Shown: piece by piece, positions 16,160 to 22,230 of the stretch
Numbering within the stretch: the first letter of the stretch is position 1
Layout: each line of letters begins with the position of its first letter
DNA from: CAZECR01 sp964510495
Lineage (GTDB): Bacteria > Patescibacteriota > Patescibacteriia > Magasanikbacterales > GWA2-37-8
Length of the DNA stretch: 23,062 bases
Direction: 5' to 3'
NCBI GenBank assembly: GCA_964510495.1
Contig: CAZECR010000016.1
Span: 1 to 23,062 of the forward strand
Program-made: the position numbers and the translations under genes
Notes under the pieces: model-generated
What the model was told of the DNA's origin: nothing
Database searches by the model: none
What the model saw: the letters and a program-made list of their open reading frames with translations, nothing else

Positions 16160-16334
16160 AGAGTCTAAATAAAGTTTGATTATCAGGTTCGAATTCAACC
16201 GGGCGGTCTTGTACCCTGATCACGTTGACAATAAGTTGTTTTTGTGCCAATGTATGTTCTCCACGAAGAATGGGATGGTCAGTCAGAGGTCTGCTATTTT
16301 ATTTCACAAAGAACGGAAAAAGGAGAATGCCCAG

Positions 16335-16601
16335 ATGACACGTATCCATGTTGCCCTTATCGCTCTGCTTGCTGCCCCTGGTTGCGGCCAGGATACCGAT
16401 GCAGCCAAGAAGCAGTGCACAGCGGACAGTGATTGCAACCTCAAAGCCGTGCCGATCGTCTGTACGGTGGGAACGAACGGAGAACCGGTCGCCGAACGTG
16501 TTCCAACGGGGCGCTGCACCCAAGAGGGACGCTGCGAGACTCGGATCAACAACTGCCTCACTACCTGCGAGCCAGTCGAAGGCTGCTTGCCTTCGCGCTA
16601 G
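16335..16601 (+). CDS. Small cysteine-rich probable lipoprotein, unknown function
   Basis: 88 residues from the ATG at 16335, preceded by AAGGAG ten bases upstream. The N-terminus MTRIHVALIALLAAPGC has one Arg, a hydrophobic core and a lipobox-like APGC, so C17 is a likely lipidated residue. Eight more cysteines follow at 28, 34, 43, 61, 67, 74, 78 and 84, enough for four disulphide bonds in the short exported domain. I recognise no family; cysteine-rich exported proteins with this look are often binding or protective surface proteins, but no role can be read here. Upstream, a TTGACA at 16225-16230 is a good -35, but no clear -10 follows at the right distance. A hairpin and T-run end the transcript. 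G+C content is higher than in the flanking housekeeping genes. The lipobox has Pro at -2, which is unusual. Confidence 0.68.
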   Translation: MTRIHVALIALLAAPGCGQDTDAAKKQCTADSDCNLKAVPIVCTVGTNGEPVAERVPTGRCTQEGRCETRINNCLTTCEPVEGCLPSR

Positions 16602-16684
16602 AAACCGGCGAAGACGGCCACCAATACCCTTATTCTGCGGCCTCAACGCCCTACCGCACACAAGCCGCTTCCACCTACTGATCC

Positions 16685-16744
16685 GTCTGCTACGAGCAGA
16701 CAGTTCCAACCGCCTGGTATCCGCCGGCGGCTTTTCTTTTTTAT
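16685..16744 (+). terminator. Double hairpin and T-run after the lipoprotein gene
   Basis: A perfect hairpin GTCTGCT-ACG-AGCAGAC (16685-16701) is followed by a GC stem (CCGCC 16710-16714 with GGCGG 16726-16730) and CTTTTCTTTTTTAT. The second stem plus T-run looks like a Rho-independent terminator; the first may help protect the message. Confidence 0.6.
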
Positions 16745-16761
16745 ATCCCGCTCATAGAGTA

Positions 16762-16790
16762 TTGACTTTTGCAAAAAAACTCTTTACTAT
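16762..16790 (+). promoter_or_regulatory. Sigma70-type promoter of the two-gene cassette
   Basis: TTGACT (16762-16767), 17-base spacer, TACTAT (16785-16790). Its -10 hexamer is the same as that of the basic-protein gene. The start would be near 16797, about 26 bases before the ATG at 16823. Confidence 0.78.
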
Positions 16791-16822
16791 CCTTAATAAG
16801 TAATCTGCTGCGGAGAAAACAG

Positions 16823-17032
16823 ATGACGCTCGAACAGATGTTTGTAGAGTGCTCAAACCTGGCAGAAGGTGAAACAAAGACCTTTGTCTTTCCGCGACCA
16901 GTAGCCCGGAGAAAAGTAGCCCGTCTGGCTGAACGGGTTATGGCTGAAAAAATTCGCCAGGGCGGCTACCACACGGTTACGATCGACGGGCTGCATGCCC
17001 AGTGGACTGCGACCTGTGAAACGGTAATTTAG
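16823..17032 (+). CDS. Small protein of unknown function (first gene of cassette)
   Basis: 69 residues from the ATG at 16823, chosen because GGAG lies nine bases upstream and a good promoter starts transcription at about 16797; an in-frame start at 16769 would lie inside that promoter. The sequence has an acidic N-terminus (TLEQMFVECSNLAEGE), a Phe-Pro-Arg turn, a basic helix-like middle (VARRKVARLAERVMAEKIRQ) and a C-terminal part with alternating strand-like residues (GYHTVTIDGLHAQWTA). The order strand, Arg/Lys-rich helix, strand could suit nucleic-acid binding, but I recognise no family. It is followed 52 bases later by a second small gene on the same transcript, and both are G+C-rich. 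Confidence 0.65.
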   Translation: MTLEQMFVECSNLAEGETKTFVFPRPVARRKVARLAERVMAEKIRQGGYHTVTIDGLHAQWTATCETVI

Positions 17033-17084
17033 CCAGGGCTTCGCTAAGCAACCTGCTGTAATCACATCTACCAGGAGGTTTCCC

Positions 17085-17273
17085 ATGCGTTTTGTTGCCA
17101 AATTTCCGTCGCCTGAAGCATACCAGGCGTTCTGCCAAGCGGGCGGTACGACCCTTCGTCCCCCGGTTGACCGGCCCATGCCGACCGCTCCGATCGATGA
17201 AGCCAACACCGAGCTCGCCCGCAAGCACGGCGCGCTGGTTGAGGAAGATATCCAGGCTGTTACATCCAACTAA
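17085..17273 (+). CDS. Small protein of unknown function (second gene of cassette)
   Basis: 62 residues. The ATG follows a perfect AGGAGG with six bases between, one of the best ribosome-binding sites in the window. The N-terminus RFVAKFPSPEAYQAFCQAG has the look of a strand followed by a helix. A proline-rich linker follows (about 23-36) and then an acidic helix (DEANTELARKHGALVEEDIQ). No signal peptide or membrane segment, and no family I recognise. It shares promoter and terminator with the gene at 16823-17032, and the pairing of two small soluble proteins hints at a joint function such as a two-component module, but nothing in the sequences proves toxin-antitoxin or regulator-target roles. 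Confidence 0.65.
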   Translation: MRFVAKFPSPEAYQAFCQAGGTTLRPPVDRPMPTAPIDEANTELARKHGALVEEDIQAVTSN

Positions 17274-17291
17274 CACCCACACTTTCAACCA

Positions 17292-17368
17292 AAAAAATCA
17301 CCATTCGCCCCCTAGCTCAATACACTAATAAATAGTTTGTTGAGCCGGTAAACGAATGGTGATTTTTT
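17292..17368. terminator. Long bidirectional terminator between convergent genes
   Basis: A perfect 16-bp stem (17292-17307 with 17353-17368) carries an A-run on the left and a T-run on the right, so it can stop transcription in both directions. Inside it GCTCAA (17315-17320) pairs with TTGAGC (17340-17345). It ends both the plus-strand cassette and the minus-strand NUDIX gene. Confidence 0.9.
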
Positions 17369-17414
17369 AATTCAATACTAACTTCTTTACAAAACCTATT
17401 GCAGCTTAATTCAC

Positions 17415-17864
17415 TTAGGCTCCAAAAGTATATTTCTGCAAATAACTACGGTACATTTCAATATCTGCTTTAACACCCGAGTGAAGTGGGTCCGGTAAAT
17501 CCTGAAGCGTAAACCAACCGATCGCATCCATACTCTCCGGCTCATTGAGCTTGGCCTGCAATCTGTCGACACGAACAATATACGGTACAATAATCCAGTG
17601 ACGCTTGTCTTCACCTTCACCGCGAATATAACTGTTTATCGGCAAAGCTGCATCAATAGCACCACTGCACCCATATTCTTCAGTGAGCTCTCGCATCAAA
17701 CCCTCTTCTGGTGTCTCACCGAATTCAAGCTTTCCCCCACCACAATCCCAAGTCCCCTGCTCATCTCGGCACTTTTGACTGCGCTGGTGAAATAAAAAAT
17801 TTCCTTGCCGATCGTGACAGAAAAATGCTACGGAAATGCCGATATAATCTTTGCCTGGTTTCAT
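17415..17864 (-). CDS. NUDIX hydrolase
   Basis: 149 residues with a complete Nudix box: G44-x5-E50-x7-R58-E59-L-T-E62-E63-Y-G65, which binds Mg2+ and the pyrophosphate. Family members cleave nucleoside diphosphates linked to another group. The substrate cannot be read from sequence; RDEQGTWDCGGGKLEFGE before the box and DKRHWIIVPYIV after it resemble the nucleotide-cleaning (MutT-like) branch. No Shine-Dalgarno sequence and ordinary A+T content, like the housekeeping genes and unlike its small neighbours. It starts 54 bases after the stop of the 80-residue gene on the same strand and may be read from the same promoter. AGGGG/CCCCT arms (about 17888-17913) could fold in that gap. Confidence 0.93.
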   Translation of the reverse strand: MKPGKDYIGISVAFFCHDRQGNFLFHQRSQKCRDEQGTWDCGGGKLEFGETPEEGLMRELTEEYGCSGAIDAALPINSYIRGEGEDKRHWIIVPYIVRVDRLQAKLNEPESMDAIGWFTLQDLPDPLHSGVKADIEMYRSYLQKYTFGA

Positions 17865-17918
17865 AGGGTTTATATATTAGAAACTCTAAGGGGTGCGGGT
17901 GGTGACAGGCCCCTCGTG

Positions 17919-18161
17919 TTAAAGCTTTCCCGCCTTTGTAAGCGTCTGCAAGATCGCATCATTCTCGGTATACCCGATCTGCATCAGAAAGCCCAGGCGA
18001 TCACCATGAAAATCGATGCGATCAAGCAAATCAATAACTTCCGACGCTCGGTAGCACTCCTTTTCAAGTTGCAAAATATTCATTGCCTCCCGACGGAGAT
18101 TAAGTTTGCGCAATACTGCGGCGATTTGGTCTTTCGTAGGACCGCGACGAGTTTTTGCCAT
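17919..18161 (-). CDS. Small protein of unknown function
   Basis: 80 residues. The ATG at 18161 follows a perfect AGGAGG (18174-18169) with seven bases between. The first part is basic (AKTRRGPTKDQIAAVLRKLNLRREA), the rest is helical with LEKECYRASEVIDLLDRIDF and LGFLMQIGYTENDAILQTLTKAG. The N-terminal half could form a small helical DNA- or RNA-binding unit, but I recognise no family and this is only a reading of charge and predicted helices. It lies between the rpsI terminator and the NUDIX gene. The upstream region has a possible -35 (TTGACG) and a TAGAAT/ATTCTA inverted repeat. It shares the strong ribosome-binding site with the four small genes to its left but is less G+C-rich. Confidence 0.68.
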   Translation of the reverse strand: MAKTRRGPTKDQIAAVLRKLNLRREAMNILQLEKECYRASEVIDLLDRIDFHGDRLGFLMQIGYTENDAILQTLTKAGKL

Positions 18162-18183
18162 CGTATTTCCTCCTGACCACCCT

Positions 18184-18234
18184 TAGAATTTCTAATTCTA
18201 CAAATAGATTGGCATAGTTTATACCGGACGTCAA
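18184..18234 (-). promoter_or_regulatory. Possible promoter and operator of the 80-residue gene
   Basis: On the minus strand TTGACG (18234-18229) is followed after 17 bases by a weak -10 (CAATCT, 18211-18206). Just downstream, TAGAAT (18184-18189) and ATTCTA (18195-18200) form an inverted repeat with a 5-base centre, placed like an operator between promoter and ribosome-binding site. Confidence 0.35.
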
Positions 18235-18280
18235 CCATAAGTTTTGCATTTACACAAAAAATATTTTTATGTATGGAAAC

Positions 18281-18309
18281 AAAAAGCACGCTCTTTTGGA
18301 GCGTGCTTT
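18281..18309 (-). terminator. Rho-independent terminator of the ribosomal-protein operon
   Basis: Perfect 11-bp stem (18283-18293 with 18299-18309), 5-base loop, and TTTTTGTTT following on the minus strand. It lies about 60 bases after the rpsI stop, so the duplicated rpsI tail is inside the transcript. Confidence 0.88.
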
Positions 18310-18338
18310 CTTGTACGAAGAAGGTATAATTTTGAAGA

Positions 18339-18389
18339 CTAACGTTTGGACCACTGCGGCATTCAGAACTAGCGTTTGCTCCACTGTGG
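18339..18389 (-). repeat. Tandem duplication of the rpsI 3' end
   Basis: Two 21-base copies (18369-18389, the real gene end, and 18339-18359) separated by nine bases. Both read P-Q-W-S-K-R-stop in the same frame. They differ at four bases, all synonymous: Pro CCA/CCG, Ser AGC/TCC (two changes), Arg CGC/CGT. The second copy is preceded by TGA and ATG. Confidence 0.85.
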
Positions 18390-18776
18390 TGCACGGCGAG
18401 CTTTTTTCAAACCTGGTTTCTTGCGTTCCTTGACGCGAGCGTCGCGAGTAAGAAGACCAAGAGCTTTGAGGGTTTTTTTGAACTCTTCGTTCCAGAGAAC
18501 GAGGGCGCGGGACACACCAAGCTGTACAGCTGTGGCTTGTCCTTTTTTGCCGCCACCATTTACTTTAGCAGAGATATCAAGATCCTTCTCTTTGCCAAGA
18601 GCTTTAAGCGGAGCAACAACGAATTCTTGCCATTCAAAGTATGGGAAATATTTTTCAAGCGGCTGACCGTTTACAGTCACCTTTCCTGAACCTTTTTCAA
18701 GGCGAACGCGGGCGGAGGCAGATTTGCGGCGGCCAACAGCGCGTAGTTGATCGGTTTTAGTAGTAAGCTTTGTCAT
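18369..18776 (-). CDS. rpsI: 30S ribosomal protein S9
   Basis: 135 residues. RAVGRRKSASARVRL near the N-terminus, NGGGKKGQATAVQLGVSRAL in the middle, and the basic C-terminal tail ending PQWSKR are S9 hallmarks; the tail reaches the P-site tRNA. Last gene of the operon, 12 bases after rplM, and followed by a second copy of its last seven codons and then a terminator. The N-terminus is a few residues longer than in E. coli. Confidence 0.98.
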   Translation of the reverse strand: MTKLTTKTDQLRAVGRRKSASARVRLEKGSGKVTVNGQPLEKYFPYFEWQEFVVAPLKALGKEKDLDISAKVNGGGKKGQATAVQLGVSRALVLWNEEFKKTLKALGLLTRDARVKERKKPGLKKARRAPQWSKR

Positions 18777-18788
18777 ACAACGTGCAGT

Positions 18789-19145
18789 TTATTTAAAAGA
18801 CAGGCGCATAAGTCTAGGCTCGCGCAGTTTGTTTTTTGGAAGCATTTTGACTACAGCATGGCGGATAACATCTTCTGGTTTTTCAGCCATCACTTTCTTC
18901 ACTGGCACACGCTTCAAACCACCTGGGTGCATGGTGTGGTGCAAGAATTCCTTCTGATCAAGTTTCTTACCCGTAAACAAAATCTTGTCAGCGTTAATTA
19001 CCACTACCTTGTCTCCCATATCGCGGTGAGGCACAAAGCTGGCTTTGTGTTTACCGCTGAGGAGGGTAGCGATCTGTGTAGCGAGGCGTCCAGGAGCCTG
19101 GTTCGTCGCATCAAGTTCGTGTTTTTTACGTTTAATACTAGCCAT
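18789..19145 (-). CDS. rplM: 50S ribosomal protein L13 (short form)
   Basis: 118 residues from the ATG at 19145; an in-frame TTG at 19163 is less likely. PGRLATQIATLLSGKHK, PHRDMGDKVVVINADKI, FTGKK, HHTMHPGGLKR and MLPKNKLREPRLMRL are all L13 motifs. The protein stops about 20 residues before the usual end, so the conserved Tyr/His-rich tail after the RKLKVY-type strand of E. coli L13 (142 residues) is missing. The frame is clean, so this looks like a shortened form rather than a frameshift. It lies 24 bases after rplQ and 12 before rpsI. Confidence 0.96.
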   Translation of the reverse strand: MASIKRKKHELDATNQAPGRLATQIATLLSGKHKASFVPHRDMGDKVVVINADKILFTGKKLDQKEFLHHTMHPGGLKRVPVKKVMAEKPEDVIRHAVVKMLPKNKLREPRLMRLSFK

Positions 19146-19169
19146 AACAGTTATTAAGGACAAATAAAT

Positions 19170-19520
19170 TTAGACGAATTCAATCTGCACTTCTTCAGCT
19201 CCGTCCCCGACACGGTTGCGAAGACTGGTGGTGCGGGTATATCCGCCGGCGCGATCTTTATAGCGCGGTCCAAGCTGCTCCATCAATTTCTTGATAGCAT
19301 TCTCAGTGTAGAGCTCTTTAATGATTTCACGGCGAGCCGCCAGTGTGTTTGGTTTTGATTTGGTAATCAATTTTTCAACATACGAGCGCAGCGCGCGGGC
19401 CTTGGCTTTGGTCGTCTTGATCTTTTCGTGCAAAATAAGGCTTTCGGCCAAATTAGTTAAGAGCGACCGGCGAGCAGCCGAGTTGCGATCAAGGGTAATT
19501 TTAGTTTTTTGATGTCTCAT
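19170..19520 (-). CDS. rplQ: 50S ribosomal protein L17
   Basis: 116 residues. RHQKTKITLDRNSAARRSLL, ESLILHEKIKTTKAKARALR and the C-terminal LGPRYKDRAGGYTRTTSLRNRVGDGAEEVQIEFV are standard L17 features; L17 sits near the peptide exit tunnel. It follows rpoA by 35 bases, the usual bacterial order. The last residues match the end of the family, so the protein is complete. Confidence 0.98.
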   Translation of the reverse strand: MRHQKTKITLDRNSAARRSLLTNLAESLILHEKIKTTKAKARALRSYVEKLITKSKPNTLAARREIIKELYTENAIKKLMEQLGPRYKDRAGGYTRTTSLRNRVGDGAEEVQIEFV

Positions 19521-19555
19521 AACAATGCGTTACAGCTGGTAGTTTTAATAAGAGG

Positions 19556-20383
19556 TTATTTTTTCTTAGCCTTCTTAGCTTTTGGTTTCTTTTCTTCATC
19601 ATCTCCTGCTACTTCAGGCGCGATTTCTTCAGTAGGCTCACTAGCCACCTCTTCGCTTTCAGCTTCCACAGGTGCTGGGGCAAAGTCGGCGCTGGCGTTC
19701 ACTTCATCTAAAATAATGTTGAAATGATTGATCAAAATCTGAGTACTCTGGATAAGGGCATCTTTCGGAGCAATCGTACCGTTCGTTTCAATGTTGATAA
19801 TCAAGCGTTCGAAGTTCGTGATGTCACCAACACGAGTGTATTCAACTTTATAGCCAACATCTTTAACCGGGGTATAGACCGAGTCCATAACAATAGTACC
19901 AAGGTCATAGTTCTGTTTGTCTTTTTCTTCAACCGGTTTGTAACCACGTCCTTTGCCAACCGTAACGTCGATGTCGAGCGTCTTGTTGCTGGTCAAGTTT
20001 GCGATAACAAGTTCTGGGTTAACGATTTCAACATTGGAGTTTGCCTGAAAATCAGCGGCCGTAACGACTCCAGGACCTTTTTTAACGAGGTTCAAAACAA
20101 CCGGTTCATCGCTAAAAATTTTAACGGCAAGTTGCTTAAGGTTAAGCATGAGTTCCATGGCGTCTTCTTTGACACCTTCAACTGTACTAAACTCGTGCGA
20201 AACACCTTTTACTTTAAAGTGCTCAACAGCAGAGCCTGGCAGTGAGGACAAAAGTACACGACGGAGCGCGTTTCCGAGCGTCGTTCCATACCCGTGATAG
20301 CACGGTGTAATAACAACCGAACCTGAATTCGGTGTCTGCCCCTCTTGGAATTCCACTTTGGAAGGAAGAAGAAAATTCTCCAT
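19556..20383 (-). CDS. rpoA: RNA polymerase alpha subunit without the C-terminal domain
   Basis: 275 residues. Residues about 1-232 form the normal alpha N-terminal domain, which dimerises and scaffolds beta and beta': YGTTLGNALRRVLLSSLPG (about 29-47), the VEGVKEDAMELMLNLK region, KGRGY, GDITNFERLIINIETNG and the ILINHFN helix. A usual alpha (about 310-330 residues) then has a linker and a helical C-terminal domain that binds UP elements and activators. Here residues about 233-275 are only Ala, Glu and Pro, ending in a Lys-rich run (KKPKAKKAKKK). A normal stop follows and rplQ starts 35 bases later, with no leftover domain. Promoter recognition should therefore not use alpha contacts with DNA. 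The gene keeps its usual place between rpsD and rplQ. Confidence 0.97.
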   Translation of the reverse strand: MENFLLPSKVEFQEGQTPNSGSVVITPCYHGYGTTLGNALRRVLLSSLPGSAVEHFKVKGVSHEFSTVEGVKEDAMELMLNLKQLAVKIFSDEPVVLNLVKKGPGVVTAADFQANSNVEIVNPELVIANLTSNKTLDIDVTVGKGRGYKPVEEKDKQNYDLGTIVMDSVYTPVKDVGYKVEYTRVGDITNFERLIINIETNGTIAPKDALIQSTQILINHFNIILDEVNASADFAPAPVEAESEEVASEPTEEIAPEVAGDDEEKKPKAKKAKKK

Positions 20384-20394
20384 AGTGTAAAAAA

Positions 20395-21003
20395 TTAACG
20401 AGAATAAAACTCAATAATTGCTTTAGCATCAAAGTTCGGGTTCTCCGCAGTTGGAGCGTTCAGTACTTTACCCGACAATGTTTTTGGCTCAACAGTAAGC
20501 CAGCTCTGAGCTTCAACTTTAGAGAGCGATTCTGCAAGTGTTTCGTAGAGCTTGCTTTTCTGCTTGCTGTCTTTAATACCAACAACATCTCCTACCTTAA
20601 CGCGGTACGATGGGATGTCGACAGTCTTACCGTTAACAACTGTATGACCGTGACCAACAATCTGGCGAGCGGAGCGGCGAGACTTAGCGAGACCGAGGCG
20701 GTAGACAACGTTGTCGAGGCGTGATTCCAAATAGTTCAAAAGAATTTTGCTGGTGTCACCAGTTTTCTTGGAAGCTTCTTCGACGTAGTTTGAAAATTGA
20801 CGTTCAAGAAGACCGTAAATTTGTTTTACTTTTTGTTTTTCACGAAGCTGCTTACCATAGGCAGACAACTTTGGCTTTTTCTTGTTTGGGCCATGCTGAC
20901 CTGCTGGGTAGCTGCGTTTAGTAATCGGGCATTTTGGAGAATCACAAAGTTTTTCTCCAAACTTGCGGCAAATTTTATGTTTTGGTCTGAGATCACGAGC
21001 CAT
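20395..21003 (-). CDS. rpsD: 30S ribosomal protein S4
   Basis: 202 residues. The N-terminal part has H9-K-I-C12, C20 and C25, which look like a zinc site of the C+ type of S4 with His in place of the first cysteine. YPAGQHGPNKKKPKLSAYG and LLERQFSNYV follow, and then the S4 RNA-binding domain (LESRLDNVVYRLGLAKSRRSARQIVGHGHTVVNGK, about 90-125). S4 is a primary 16S rRNA binder needed for small-subunit assembly; in many bacteria it also represses its own operon. It precedes rpoA by 11 bases. Confidence 0.98.
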   Translation of the reverse strand: MARDLRPKHKICRKFGEKLCDSPKCPITKRSYPAGQHGPNKKKPKLSAYGKQLREKQKVKQIYGLLERQFSNYVEEASKKTGDTSKILLNYLESRLDNVVYRLGLAKSRRSARQIVGHGHTVVNGKTVDIPSYRVKVGDVVGIKDSKQKSKLYETLAESLSKVEAQSWLTVEPKTLSGKVLNAPTAENPNFDAKAIIEFYSR

Positions 21004-21037
21004 AATGGTAGAATTTGGGGTAATTTAGAAAAGAGTA

Positions 21038-21481
21038 TTAAACACGACGGCGTTTCGGTGGACGGCAGCCGTTGTGTGGAATTGGAGTCGTATCAGTAAT
21101 CGAGAGCACATTCAAACCATTGGCATGCAGGGCGCGGATAGCACTTTCACGGCCACCACCAATACCCTTAACAAACACATTGATTTCTTTAAGTCCATAG
21201 TCGGCAACCTTCGTGAGGAGTTCTTTTACTACCACACTCGCGGCATATGGAGTTGCTTTTTTAGGACCTTTGAAACCAGTTGCACCAGCCGAACACCAGC
21301 CGAGTACGTTACCATTTGGATCGGCAACGGTAATAATGGTGTTATTGTATGAAGCCTGAACGTAGGCATTGCCACGAGGGACCTGCTTCATCACTTTCTT
21401 TTTCTTAGCTTTGACGACTTTGCCGCCTTTGGCGTCAGCTTTGTTCTCGCTTCCGGCTGCATTCGTTTTTTGTTCCATCAT
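21038..21481 (-). CDS. rpsK: 30S ribosomal protein S11
   Basis: 147 residues, about 18 longer than E. coli S11 because of a Lys/Ala-rich N-terminal extension (GSENKADAKGGKVVKAKKKK). The body has NAYVQASYNNTIITVADPNGNVLGWCSAGATGFKG, KGIGGGRESAIRALHANGL and the C-terminal DTTPIPHNGCRPPKRRRV. It forms part of the small-subunit platform near the P and E sites. Two adjacent ATG codons (21481 and 21478) are both possible starts. Placed between rpsM and rpsD as usual. Confidence 0.98.
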   Translation of the reverse strand: MMEQKTNAAGSENKADAKGGKVVKAKKKKVMKQVPRGNAYVQASYNNTIITVADPNGNVLGWCSAGATGFKGPKKATPYAASVVVKELLTKVADYGLKEINVFVKGIGGGRESAIRALHANGLNVLSITDTTPIPHNGCRPPKRRRV

Positions 21482-21524
21482 ACGAAATAAGTATAGGATG
21501 ATTTAGAGAGTAATCGGTTCAGAC

Positions 21525-21911
21525 TTATGTTTTCTGACCAGCGTCTTTGCGGCCACTACCCATAGTTTTACGAGTATTGCCACGAACGGTACGAGAATTG
21601 GTTTTGGTGCGTTGTCCGCGAGCCGGAAGATGTTTCATGTGGCGAATACCGCGGTAGCTTTTGATATCTTTAAGACGTTTGATATTACTCTGTACTTCAC
21701 GGCGAAGGTCGCCTTCGGTGCGGTAACCTTTTTCAACAATAGCGCGAAGTTTATCCTGCTCTTCGTTGGTCAAATCTTTGACGCGGGTAGCGGCGTCTAC
21801 GCCAGCAGCCTTTAAAACCTTTTTAGCCAAAGTTGGTCCGATACCATAGATGTAACTGAGTGAAGCATCGACTCTCTTTTCATTAGGGATGTTAGTTCCA
21901 GCAATACGCAT
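21525..21911 (-). CDS. rpsM: 30S ribosomal protein S13
   Basis: 128 residues. MRIAGTNIPNEKRVDASLSYIYGIGPTLAKKV is the conserved start, with the helix-two turns-helix module; RREVQSNIKRLKDIKSYRGIRHMKHLPARGQRTKTNSRT is the head-binding part, and the C-terminus is basic and Gly-rich. S13 forms the contact between subunits and tRNA. It starts 45 bases after rpmJ and is followed by rpsK. Confidence 0.98.
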   Translation of the reverse strand: MRIAGTNIPNEKRVDASLSYIYGIGPTLAKKVLKAAGVDAATRVKDLTNEEQDKLRAIVEKGYRTEGDLRREVQSNIKRLKDIKSYRGIRHMKHLPARGQRTKTNSRTVRGNTRKTMGSGRKDAGQKT

Positions 21912-21956
21912 ACGTGGTAGTAGTAATTATTGAAGAGGTAAAAAGTTACAAAATGA

Positions 21957-22070
21957 TTAACCTTGGCGTTGTTTATGTTTCGAGTTGGCACAAATGACGC
22001 GAAGGCGTCCATTGCGGCGAACGATTTTGCATTTCATGCAGATCTTCTTTACGGAAGCACGGACTTTCAT
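21957..22070 (-). CDS. rpmJ: 50S ribosomal protein L36
   Basis: 37 residues, beginning MKVRASVKKICMKCKIVRR and ending KHKQRQG. The zinc ligands C11, C14, C27 and H32 are present, so this is the C+ form. It lies in its usual place between infA and rpsM. Confidence 0.97.
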   Translation of the reverse strand: MKVRASVKKICMKCKIVRRNGRLRVICANSKHKQRQG

Positions 22071-22094
22071 ATTCGAAAGAGTTAGGTTTAATTA

Positions 22095-22123
22095 CAGATA
22101 TTTTAAGTAAGAAAAAATACCAA
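22095..22123 (-). promoter_or_regulatory. Possible internal promoter before rpmJ
   Basis: On the minus strand TTGGTA (22123-22118), 17-base spacer, TATCTG (22100-22095). Both hexamers match only in part. It would give rpmJ and the genes after it a start independent of infA. Confidence 0.3.
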
Positions 22124-22155
22124 CCACTGCCGCGATATCGACGCCCAATATGTTC

Positions 22156-22187
22156 CTTCAGTCGGACAAATTACCGGAAGACTGAAG
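22156..22187 (-). other. Hairpin in the infA-rpmJ gap
   Basis: CTTCAGTC (22156-22163) pairs with GACTGAAG (22180-22187) around a 16-base loop that holds a short GG/CC pair. No T-run follows, so it is not a standard terminator; it may be a processing site or translation-control element for the operon. The remaining 160 bases of the gap are A+T-rich. Confidence 0.45.
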
Positions 22188-22230
22188 AAGATCAAGCTAC
22201 ACCGCACTGGTTGATATTCTTATAAATTTT

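Noticed and set aside
15923..16250. Further open frames overlapping the small basic-protein gene on both strands
   Set aside because: They lack ribosome-binding sites, and their composition (Arg/Ser/Leu-rich shadows of G+C-rich DNA) fits chance frames.
16225..16258. Promoter for the cysteine-rich lipoprotein gene
   Set aside because: TTGACA is perfect, but at 17 bases only CAATGT follows and TATGTT lies too far (22 bases); kept as a remark in the gene entry only.
16299..16803. Frames of 80-150 codons overlapping the lipoprotein gene
   Set aside because: They have no start signal, and their G+C-rich sequence explains the open frames; the frame at 16335 alone has both a ribosome-binding site and a signal peptide.
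16853..17288. Minus-strand open frames opposite the two-gene cassette
   Set aside because: No ribosome-binding site or promoter on that strand, and they run across both cassette genes and their promoter side as shadows.
18339..18368. Stop-codon read-through or frameshift giving S9 a second tail
   Set aside because: Reading on from the rpsI stop meets a second stop (TGA) two codons later, so simple read-through cannot reach the second copy.
15747..18370. Direct att repeats bounding a whole integrated island
   Set aside because: I looked for a third copy of the rpsI tail at the left side (near 15.75 kb and 17.3 kb) by eye and saw none; no integrase gene is present.
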